Positions 31,396 through 43,300 of a DNA stretch of 64,000 nucleotides are shown piece after piece. This stretch comes from Tolypeutes matacus (lineage: Eukaryota > Chordata > Mammalia > Cingulata > Chlamyphoridae). Location: assembly GCA_026826555.1 (NCBI GenBank), contig JAKSZT010021121.1, forward strand, positions 318,470 through 382,469, written 5' to 3'. Each line of letters begins with the position of its first letter. The first letter of the stretch is position 1. The notes beneath the pieces were generated by a model. That model saw nothing but the letters and a program-made list of their open reading frames with translations, was not told where the DNA came from and ran no database searches. Position numbers and translations under genes: made by a program.

Positions 31396-34300
31396 TAAGG
31401 GATTCCTACATGCCCCACTCCCTCCATATATATATATATGGGATTCCTACATGCCCCCCTCCCTCCCCCTCCCACATTTTCCCACATTAACAACATCCTT
31501 CTTTAGTGTGGTATATTTGTTACAATGGATGAACCCATATTGAAGCATTGCTACTAACCATGGGTTACAGTTTACATTATAGTTTACACTTTGCCCTGCA
31601 CAATTTTGTATTTTTTTAAGCACTTGTCATAATTTTATAATATATAAGTATGTATTTGTGTTCCCTACTAGACTGAGAGCTCCTCAAAATTAAGAACCAA
31701 ATCTGCCTGGCCTACTACTCTATCATGTGCCTTACACAGAGCCTTGTGTATAGTAGGTATTTCTGAACAAATACATGAATGAATGAGTGAATGAATGAGG
31801 AAGGGAGTGGGTGAGTCTCTGAGGAATGAGTTGTCAACTCTGGAAAAACCAGGGACAATACATAACCTCCACATGCTGCTGGACCTGTCCCTGAAACTGC
31901 TCAGGTAACATACCTGGAGTGCTGAGAACAGTGGCTGGATCTGAGGGCTGCTCCTGGATCTGTAGAATCCACCTCTGTGCTCAACAGCTCTTTGGAGGGA
32001 CCTGAGGAGCTAGTGAGAGCCTCCTCTTCATTAAGTGATGGAGGCTGATGCTTTCCTCCTGGGCTTTCAGGCCCTAAGGTCAGTGGGTCCCCCTTGTTGG
32101 GGTCTGAAGTCAGGGATGGTCTTGTGGAGCTTTCTTGCACTGGGCCATCCGGGGCCATTTCCTCGACACAGGCCTTTCCCAAGGGGTTGTCTGACTTAGC
32201 TGCCATTGGGCTGGCAGCAAGCGTCTCCTTGCATTCAGAGTCTGTGGTTACAGGGCTCAGGGGCTTTGGTGGAATTGAAGTCGGGGGGCCCAGAATGCTC
32301 TGGGATGGGCTGCAAGCCAGGTCAGGTGGGAAGGAATCATCCTTTGTCTCTGAGGGTGCCTCTGCTTCCAAGCTCTCCCCTCTCCTTCTCTGTACATGAT
32401 CCTGAGCCTGAGGAGGCAATGGGATAGCTTCCTCTACTTCCTGCCCCAACAGCGCAGTGGAAGACTCCTGCTGCTCCTGATCCAGGCGTTCTGGAGACAG
32501 CCCAGGATTGGCTGTGACTGACTGCTCCTGGGGAGGTCTCTCTTCTGCTCCTCCTTCTTCACTGCTGCTCTCTCCCTTCTTTTGTTCCTGTTGGTTTAAC
32601 AGCTGAAGAGTCACCATCTGTTCAAAAGCCAGGGAAGAGGAGATGAGCACTGACAGGAAAACAGTGGGCACTCCTAGTTCTTCAGTCCTTATTAACACAA
32701 CTGATGGTCTAGTTCAAATGACCTTGTTTTTTCCTGCCATACGAGGCTAATCTTATCTGTCCAGATAAGTCATTCCAGGCATCATAATTACTGATGAACA
32801 GTCTTGAATAACTTTTTACTCATGATCCCTTAGGAAGTACTTAAGCAACAAGATACTCATTTCCATGAAACAATCAACAGCAGGCTGTACCTTGATGGTA
32901 TTCATGCTGGTCCCCAGAATAGTCATGCCGTCGTAGGATTTCTCCAGCTCAAACTCTCCCCGCAAAGACTGGAATACCTGGTTCATGATCTTCTTGATCT
33001 GCATAAAGATGTGAGGGAAGAAAAACAAAATCAAAATGCTGCCAGGGACTCAAACATACTTTTCAGACACAGAAGGACAAATATTGTATGATCTCACTGA
33101 TATGAAATAGTTAGAATAAGCAAATTCAAACAGTCAGAAATTAGAATACAGGTTATCAGGGGCCAGGGTGGGAATTTGGAATGGGGAGTTAATACTTAAT
33201 TGGTACAGAGTTTCTGTTTAGGGTGATGGAAAAGTTTCGGTAATACATGGTGGTGATGTAGCACAACATTGTGACTGTAATTAATACCACTGAATTGTAT
33301 ATTTGAAAGTGGTTAAAAGGGGAAATTTTAGGTTGTATATATGCTACTGGCATAAAAATTTTAAAAACCATAGACCTCTACAACACAAACAGTGAAACTT
33401 CATGTAAACTATGGGGTACAGTTAATAGTATAATTATAATATTGTTTCATCAATTGTGACAAAAATACCACATTAATGCAAAATCTGTGTGGGGGGTAGA
33501 GGATATGGGAACTCTGTATTTTGTGCATGGTTTTTCTATAAACCTACAACTGCTCTAATTTAAAAAAAAAAAAAGTATGCTACCAAATCAAGTGATTAAG
33601 GAATTTAAATTATAGCAAGGGCTTTGGAAAGCTAAAATGAAGTCCTCTTAGAACTCTGAGTGGGACATAGCTGGTCATGAACTGAGGCACTGATGGCTGT
33701 CGTTGTGGAGAGGACAATATTAAATAACGAGCTGCTATTTGTGACAGGAGGGCTAACTGCGAGAGCTCCCTATCACGGGCAAGTAAGCTGGGGTGTGTGT
33801 GCCAAAGACTTCTAGACCATTTACTAAAGCCTCTCTCTCGCTGTACCCACCACTGACAGCTGCCAGGAGCAATGAGGATTAGTGGCTAGAGGATACTGGC
33901 ACACTCCCCACCCCTCATTTCCCTCCTGTAATTCAAAGGCACTTCCCATATTGTTGAAACCCCAGGGCAGGGCCCTTTTGGGTTTGCCACCAGGGTAACT
34001 AGGTTCCAAAGGTTAATTTTGACTTAAGTTAGACAAGTGGAGCATCACTAAAGTTAGAAAAAAGCTACTAACACAACAAATTGCCCACATTCTTTCCGAA
34101 TGCTTGATATGTGCTTTCAACCCCTTGATATGATATGGTTTGCATTTTCCTCAAACATCAGCTCACCTCTGAGGGGTCTATAGCAGCAGCTTCAAGCTCA
34201 GACATCTGGGACTTGTCCTTCTCCAGTTCCTTGATGTGCTGTTCATTTTGCTCTGTCAGGGCTGCAACTTGGGCCTGGAGGGCTAAACACTGCAAAATAG

Positions 34301-37300
34301 ACAGACGGTGGCTGCGGCCCCAGGAGCCTGGACTACCACGTGAAAGTCAGAAAACATGAGGGGACGAGAACCGTCCTAAGCATCAACTCTTGCCTCACAT
34401 TGGTCTGCTGATGACCACCCCCTTCTGCCCCATCCCAGGCTGGCTGACTCACTCAGAGCATTCTGTTTCCTCTACACTCAATCTTAGTGCACAACTTTAC
34501 TTCTTTCCCAACAAGGTCACTTGCCTTGTTGCTCAAAAGGTCAAGAATACAATGAACAAAAGGGGGTAGTAGTCTAGTCACATAGACAAATGAACACTGG
34601 GCATAAGCAGAAATCTGTACACCTACGAGATTGCCTTCACCATCTCCGAGTCAAAGGTTTTCAACTGGATACTTTAAGGAAAGAAACTGACCTCCAGATC
34701 TGGAGGCTTTCATACCATGATCCTAAAGCCGGCTCCTCCTCCTCCTTTTTGTGCCTGATAATCCCTCCCATACACCAAGCTCTATCCCACCTCAGTCTAT
34801 TTGCCCAGAATGTTCTGCTCCCCTCCACCTTACTAAAGCTACTTGTCTTTCATGGCTCAGCTCAAGTGTCACGTCCTTTGGGAAGCTTTCCCCAGAAACC
34901 CCAGCCACTTTCTCTTCTGGTCCCTAGAGCACTTAATGAATATATTTTGATTGTCCCTTTGTCTTTTTTTCTTGATGGTGAGATACTTGAGGGCAAAGTT
35001 CTTTGTATGCCCTTTCCCACACAGTGTCTGGAACACAACAGATACTCTAGAAATATTTGTTAAATAAATGAAGGATCAAATAATAATAGAAAACATATTC
35101 CAGAACACTGGTGCTATTTTTTCTTTTTCCAGGTCACTTACCTGTCATCCCAAATCAGTATGTGAAAGATTACTGACAAACTGGAGAGTTAAACAACCAT
35201 AGTTTTGTTTTTTAGCTGTTAACATCTTTTGGGGCCAAAAGATCAACAAGGCTCAACCAACCTGCTGGCCTCAAATTAACTGGGCTGCCTAAGCTGTCTG
35301 GCTCCAGGAAGACATCTACCTTTTCCTGAAGTTGCATCAGCTTTTGCTGGTTGCCGTCTCTCTGCGCACACACCTCCTGGTATTGCTGCAGGTGTTCATC
35401 CTTGGCGGAGGCCAGGAGATGTTCACATTTTGCTTCCCACTGGGTCTGCAGCTCAGTCTGCACTAGAGATAGCTGCCAAGAGAAAGTAATGACCCTAGGC
35501 TGGAGTCCTGTCACACCTAGAGAAGCCTATCTTTCATAAGGCAAAAAGAATAAGCTAACAGACCAGATTTAATAAGGAAATAACTGTTTAAAAGGTCATA
35601 ATTGCTTTTAAGGTTAATGTACTTTTTTACTGTAGGTAGGAAGTTGCCATTCGTTGTCAGGGCTCTAAAAGGTGCTACAACTAGATAAAGATGTGACTGT
35701 GTAGACAGTCCCTGAAAAGCAGGGCCGTAATGTGACCATCCTTTCCCAGATCCTCAACTTAAAAGATTCAGAAACTTATTTTTGTCAAAACTCCTAGAGG
35801 TGATTGATTTGAGAGTGCCTAATCCCTGCTAATTAAATTCACAAGAAATTGGTGTACAAATATGAATTCATGAACTTACAGTGAGAAAGTTCACTTCAAA
35901 TGGACCAGAGAACCAGCCACTATTCCTGGTTTCCCTCCTGTTAGCCTAAATAAATCCCTTCTCTTCAAGGACTATCATGTGCCTGAAGGATGGTACCTGA
36001 TGGTTGAGAACTTTGGCCTTATGAGGTTTGGAATTTTTTTGTAGAGAGAATTTTCTTCATGTTTTACTTAGGTAATTAAGCATTAAATAAACATTAAAAA
36101 AGGAAAGAATATCCTTCATTTGACTCCTGGTTCTTCTGCACATATTTGTATTGCCTTCTTCTATCTTTCTCCAACATGAGAGCATCACCTATGAGAAATG
36201 TCACCCTAAATTAGGGATAAGGAAGAAACTGGAAGCCTCTCCCTCCTTCTCTCTCTCAGTCCTTCACATCTTCTTTTTGTTTCCATATTTCCTCAGTTTC
36301 CCTTTACCTGCTCTGCAGCTGCTTGGTCTGTGAGGACCCGAGCCTTTTTCAAGAGCTGTCGAAGTCTGTCCAACTCCTCTTCGTATGACTTGCGAATTTC
36401 ATCTATCTCTTCCTCAGCATGACAACGCTCTTGCGCTGACTTCTTTTTCCTTTCTGCGAGGTTCTTATGAAAAGAGAACCACCATCAGCTCCAGCTGTTG
36501 TAACGGGATAAATGGACTGGGGGTGGGGGGCACTGGCTACTGATCTCACTGGGCCCTTACTCCAATCTGGACACAATTCATTTCTTAGTTTCATTTTTCC
36601 TTATATATTTAATATTTTTGGCCACTAGATGAGAAAAATTATGACAAGGAGCAGGGAAAGAAGAAGAGCTTTATCTACCACTCTGTTAAGAGATGGGGAA
36701 CATTCTAACATGGTGAGGGTAGAGGGACAGAGACACTCTCATATACTCTCTCTGGGTGGCAATTTGACAGTCTTATGAAAGCCTTTAAAATGTAAAATGT
36801 GGACACCCAGGAAGTCCACAAATTGGAATTTATCTTAAGGAATCAATAAATGATATTCACTGTAGTAGTGTCTATAATAATGACAAACTAAAAACAAATT
36901 ACCAACAGGAACTGTTGTTGTTGTTGTTATTTTTTTTTAAAAAACCTGATAATATCATAGAAGAAATTGAAAACAAAGACCAAGATTTACTCCCTAAAGA
37001 GGCACTAGGCTTAAATAGTATAACTAGTGAGATTTACTGAAACCACAAGGAACAGGAAATTCTATTCATATTTAAACTGTTATAGAATGTAGAAAAAGAT
37101 GGAAAGGTTTCTACTTTGTTCAATGGGGCTAGTATTACCTTAGTATTAAAACTGTAATATAAGGACAGCAGACTAGAAAAATATTTGCAACATATACGAC
37201 TGACAAAGGGTTGACACCCTTGATAAAGTATATTAAAACAAACTAATATTACAATAGGAAAAAGAGTAAAAGATATTAAAAAGAGAGTTCACAGAAGAAA

Positions 37301-40300
37301 TACAAATAGATATAAATATATGAAAGCTTTCTATGAATAGAAAGGCATATTAAAACAAGATATCATATTTTACCTTTTAGACTAAAAAGATTAGAAAAAC
37401 TGATATATGCAGAGTTGCAAAGGTGTGAACATATATGCATGCTCACATAGTGCTGAAAGTGTAAGTTGGCACACTCTTTTGGGGAGATAATTTGGTACTT
37501 TTTGTAAAAAAAAAAGAAAAAAAAAAATAGATGTATAGCATTTCCTCTGATCCAGCAATTGTACTTCAAGAAATACATCCTATGGAAATATTCAAACAGA
37601 TATGCAAAAAAGTTATATGGTATAATAATGTCCATTGAAATAGTGACAAAATGAAAACTTAAATATCCATCAATACGTGAGTAGTTAAATAAAGTATGGT
37701 ACAGCCTCACAGTGGACTACTATGCAGTAGTTAAAAAGAATGAGGAAAATAAATAACTAAAATAACAAAAGAAAAAGCATAAGAATGATGACAAAGAGGA
37801 CTTCCAAGAAGATGGCAGATTAGAGAAACACAGGACTCACTTCTCTCCCAGAAAACTAGCTAGAGGACAGGCAGAAATTATCTGGAAAAGAAATGTTCTA
37901 AGGTTTAGGACACCAGTGGAAGGCTGGACACCATCCAGAAGAGAGAGGGGCACAGGAAAAGAATCTTGATAGCAAAACTGTGCGTTAAAGCTCCAGCTAC
38001 AATAGCTGCTGGCATCCATCCCCTACCCTCGGAGCAGACAGCTTTGAATTTCTCTGGTCAGTAGCTACTAACAGAGAGGGCCACGGAGGTCTACCTTCCC
38101 AGGAAAGGAAAGAGAGAGGGACACAGCCTAATGCTGATTCAGCTGTATCCCAGGAGCCCTTTCAGACTGGGTGGGGCCATGCCATTGTTTGCCCTGGGAA
38201 CTGGCAGGGAACTAAAGAGATCCAACTCTCACAAACACCCTCCCTACTAACTGGGACTGATTGTTGAGGATGCAGAGGGGAGTGGAATTATTTCCTACCG
38301 GGAAATGGGAGGGGCTGCTGGCAAAGGTTGCAGAACAGCCTTGGAGAGAGTGTGATCAGGGAGGCTCTGAATAGTCTTGAGGCAGGATCCTCTGTCACAC
38401 TGTTGAAGTCAGTGTTACAGGGAACACACTTCGACCAGGGTTTGAAATGAAAGGCCTGCTGAAGAGCGCCATCTGCTGGCAGACCAAGGAAGTGCATGTG
38501 AGGAAATTGAAAGTTAATAAGGAAGAGAGGCTTTTTCTAGCCTTTACAGCCTCCCTCCCAAACACCCTTGGAACTGGGTCTGTAACCCATTACTGGGTTC
38601 ATGGCCTGGATTTGAGCAACTAAACAAGGACAACCTAAAGATCTAGAACAGGATGAAACAAAAAATCAAAGAACGGCAGTATGATGCAGCCTCCCGCCAC
38701 TAAATCCCTATGCAAAAGAGGGAACTGAGCATCAGAGTAAACTCACCATCATAATCAGATGCCTAGACATCAGCAAAAAATTACAAGCCATATTAAGAAA
38801 ATGGAAGAAATGGCCCAAGCAAAGGAATATATCAAAGTCCAGATGAGACACAAAATTTGAGACAATTTCACAACTGCCAAAAGATGGAAACAACCAAGGT
38901 GTCCATCAACCAATGAATGGATAAACAAATTGTGGTATTACACACAATGGAATATTATGCAGCTGTAAGAAGAAATTAAGTTGTGAAGCATATGACAACA
39001 TGGATGAACCTGGAGGACATTATGTTGAGCAAAGCAAGCCAGACACAAAAGGACAAATGCTGAATGATTGCCCTATTATGAACTAAATATATTGTGTAAA
39101 CTCATAGAGTTAATAACTAGAATATAGGTTACCAAAAAATAGAATGAGGTTAGAGAATGGAAAGCTGAGGGTTAATCTGTGCAGAATTGGTAAAAAGATT
39201 TTTTGTAAATCTTTGGAATGAGTAGAAATGGTGAAAGCACATCATAGTGTTTGTAACTAGCAGTGCTATTATATATGGGTATGACAGTGGTTGAAAGGGA
39301 AAGTCTAAGGGCATGTATATTACTAGAAGTAAAGCTAATAAATGTAACATGGGACTGTAAAAAATAGTGAAACCTCATGAAGATATGAATATGGGGAAAG
39401 AAGAAAAAGAAAAAAAGAAAAAATATGAATATAGGTAATATTGCATATATGACTGTTTTTACAAAATATAAATGAACTAGAGATGGAAACAGAAGCGCAG
39501 CTATGTACGGCAAAGGAAGCATAGAGAGATTGAGAGGTGATTATTAAGAGGTAGAGCTTTTTTTGTTTGTTTTTTATTGTTTTTTATGATTGTTGGAATA
39601 ATGAAAATACTCTAATAATGATTGAACTAATGAATGCACAATTATGTGATTATACCAGATACCACTGGCTGTACATTTTGGATGGATTGTATGCTTTATT
39701 AATATGTATCAATGAAATTGATTTGTTAAAAAAAAAAAAAGAATGAGAAAGATCTATATGAATTTATGTAGTACAATGTCTGTTATATATATATATTTTT
39801 TTATTTAAAAAGCACTGAACATGATCTATTATTGTTAAAAATGGTATTTGTGTGTATACATGTGTATGTTTTATACATATAAAAGTATCTAGAGATATAT
39901 ATATATCATACACTGTTTATAGTTACCTCTAAACATGCATGAGGTTAGAGAGGGGGAAGAGATACACTTTGCTTTTTACTTTATACTTTTCTCTATTATT
40001 GATATTTGTTACAATGAGCATATACTTTTGTAATTTTTAAAGGGAAAAAAAATGTTTAACAAATAGCTAATCCTGGCCACTTGAATGCAACAGAGAAATG
40101 GGTTGGAGAACTTACCTTTTCCAGAGACTCCTTCTCAGCTCTAAGGTCAGTCAGCTCTTCCTCCAGGGAAGTCACTTTGAGTTCAAGTTGTCTACGGCTC
40201 TGCTTTTCATTTTTGAATTTGGACTGTGCTTGCTCAGAGGTTTCTTGGAGCTCTGGGATATAACAGCAGAAGCCTTAGCTGCAGAACCACAGCTGCAGGG

Positions 40301-43300
40301 GGATACATGGCATTCCAACAGCTCTTTTAAAGCTGCAGGGTGCGATTGCCCAATCCTACCACACGAGCATCCTCCTCACGTCTTTCAGCATCATCTCACT
40401 GACCAGCAATAAGCCACAAACTGACTCTCCCATCAACCCGTATTTATCTCTACACATGTGTCACTTTCTACACATATAAAATGGAAGAGAGATGTTCCAA
40501 GCAGTCAGAGACCACCTTTGAAATAGATCCATTCCAGTCACCATCTCCACACACTGGACAAATCTTTATTTGGTATTGGTCCAGGCCCTTCCTCCCTGCC
40601 TGGGTAAGGTCGTCTCAACATTCTACCAAGAATTTGCTTTCAAATTATCTCTTCTCAAAGAAAGCTATTTGGAATAGTTTTTAAATTTTTAATGCACCAA
40701 AATGTATTTTGTTTTTCAAACTTCTGAGACTGTTATGGACACTCTTGAGATAATTATCATAGTGGATCACAAAAGCAGAGATGGAATATCTGTACTCCAT
40801 TCAAATCTAAGCTTGTCCAACATGTTAGCCTCATGTGGCCTCAGGTGGAGCTCTAAAGAGGAAGGGACATATTTTCAAGGTACCACATTACCAACTGACA
40901 GGTGCTTTTTTGCTCTCTATTAAGCAAGTGAATTCTGCTTCTTCCCAATTCTACTGTTGCTCTGGTGTCACCTTGCCCATTTGTCCCATCTTTGCCTTCC
41001 ATATTTGTTTCTTTACACCAAGGTGGATGGAATTATCATGCTGGTCTTCACAAATTTGGTCTTCCTAAATCTCCTATTCAAGTCACCGTGTCTTAAGTAC
41101 CACTTTGTGCCAGGCACTGAGCTAACACTAATTTGGAGGAAAGAACTTTACAAAGATGAGCAAGACAACATCCCTGCCTTCCAGGAGCTTGCATTCTAGA
41201 GGGAAAAATAGACCTATAAATAGTGCTGATCAAAGACTGACTATGATAATCGTCTTAATGTATTAAGAAAGAAAGGATTTTGAAGGAGAGATAAAATGTT
41301 CTGGAAGCAACTTCTAAAAGAGGCAGAATTTCAGAGAAGCCTGGAGGCATGATCAGTATTTTGGAGAAGACTAGAGGAAAATACTGGTGATGATGGGTAC
41401 ACCAAGTCCAGAGAACACCATGAATAAAAAGCAAGACAAGAACTACAGGAGATATTGAAGAACAGCCAATAGGCTGGCTGGTACATTCAGAGCTAGGATG
41501 ACTGGGCCAATATAAAGGGAGATAAAGCAAGTAACATATGTAATAAGTACACAGAGGCCAATCTGGAGAGGCCTTGAGTGCCAGGCTGGGGAGTTGTAAT
41601 ACACCATCCTCTAGGAAACAGGCAACCACTACAGGAAGCACCTCTTTCTTAAACTTCCACTCAGTCAAGAGTTAGAGGAGCACATTAACTCTTCCAGGTA
41701 TATGAGGCCAATTCAAAGTACCAAAGATAGTGAAAGTAACACTCCCCAAAACAAAGGGGATCTATGCAACCAATTGATTCTGAATGAATAGTCAGTTCTT
41801 TCATTGTCTTTTATACAAGACAGTCATGTAGGTTTTATACTGGTCTGCTTTAATTTTTAGCTCAGTCCCTAACAAACTGCATGAGCATTATGCTAAATGG
41901 ATTAAGAGGAAGGAAACAGTGTAATCCCTTAAGCTTAAATGGCAAAAATCTCAGCCCACTCCACAAAGGGCATACCTGTGAACTTGGCCTGCAGTTTGAT
42001 GAGTTGGCCCCTGAGGAGATCTGTCTCCTTCAAGTTTTCCGTCAGCTGCATCTGCAGCTCTGTTTCTTTCTTTTGGTGAACAGTCATTTTCAGCTGCAGA
42101 TGAGAGACCTGCGCAGTGGCTACAGCTAGCTCTTCTGTCACCTTGGCCTGAACAGTAACAAAGTATGACAACGGTTTAAACATGGAAGTTCCTTGTCTCT
42201 GAGTGATTATCCAACCTCACTTAACTCTAGGCTGACGGAACTGGCAAATCACCTTCTAAGTCTGCTACCTCTCCCTAGTACCACTGTATGACTCCTAGTA
42301 CTGTCATGTTGTATAGCTCAGTCACATGAGAGTAGCTGCTTTAGGGGTCCCTGGAAGAATAAAGCTAATGAAGGAAACTTCAACTTCTATGAGAGTCCTA
42401 CATGTTTTAAATGGTGCTCTGAATTAGCCAAACCAGGAGCTCAACTTTACTCTAAAAGACCAACAATTCTCAAGTTACATCTGATGAAACTAAAATGCCT
42501 ACCCTGGCAAATTCTTTAATGACATTCTGTGTAATATATTAAGGCTGATATTAATGAGAATGAAAAGGATGGTCGGAAAAAGGAGTTGTAAACAAAAGGC
42601 AAATGCCATGTACATTTCACCTGAACCGATACAGGAAAAATTAGATGACAGTAAAGGCAGTGGTTGCTCTGCTGGTGACCAGACTCGCCAACCCCAAACA
42701 GCCTATATTATTATGCTCTACAAGCACTTTGATAGTTGCCTACTTTCTTACTATCACTTGTCCCTTCTCATGGCTTCCATTGGCTCCACATGGCTTTAAA
42801 CTTATTTATTCTTTGCCTTATTCCAAAGCCTTTTTCTGTTTTTCAGCTTCCATTAAAATCTGATATTTTGAATCTCCTAAAAGTGGAGAAATCAAACATA
42901 TTAAGATTGGATATAAAATAAAAATAAATAAGCTATGACTGAGTGTCTGAGAGTGTATGCAACCTTTAGAGTAAGCACTGCGATACTTGTTTTTGCTGTT
43001 CGGCAGCCTTGGGTTTTCACTTGTGTTACATACACAGAGAGTACAATGGCAACTAGAACTTCCAGACTAGAGGGATTTTTATCTGCTCCAAGTAGAATAA
43101 AAGTTTTACTCACTGTCCTGCCTCAAACAGCCTAATGAAAACTGAATACAATGCTCCGAAACCTTTGCATTGATCCAGGGCTCAGAAAATTCACTAGCAT
43201 CAGAGCAAGCATCACTCTCACAAGGCCACGGCAGCAGCTAAGGCCACTGGAGGGGATGAGCTCCAGGGAAGAGGCAATGGAATGGACAGTCACTTTATCG

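Larger units (their letters stand above)
30790..31800 (+). repeat. L2 LINE 3' region, interrupted
   Basis: Left part to about 31190 has 'cctcagggcctttgcatgtg' and 'ctgttctctctgcctgcaac'. The right part from about 31610 has 'actagactgagagctcctca' and ends at the 'gaatgaatgag' tail. The gap is the L1/SINE insertion. Confidence 0.7.
30652..31913 (-). other. FKBP15: FKBP15 intron with three-level nested repeats
   Basis: An L2 (about 30790-31190 and 31610-31800, + strand) is interrupted by an antisense L1 3' fragment (about 31190-31608). That fragment is in turn interrupted by a DAS SINE (31269-31392). Confidence 0.75.
36464..40115 (-). other. FKBP15: FKBP15 intron filled with L1 sequence
   Basis: An old, heavily diverged L1 (sense pieces at about 36640-36900, 37140-37744 and 39748-40060) is interrupted by a younger, internally deleted L1 (37745-39735). 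Confidence 0.7.

Noticed and set aside
35462..35471. AG at atctctag as the acceptor of an FKBP15 coiled-coil exon
   Set aside because: It would break the phase with the preceding exon; the site ten bases earlier keeps phase 0 and the LSLV residues.
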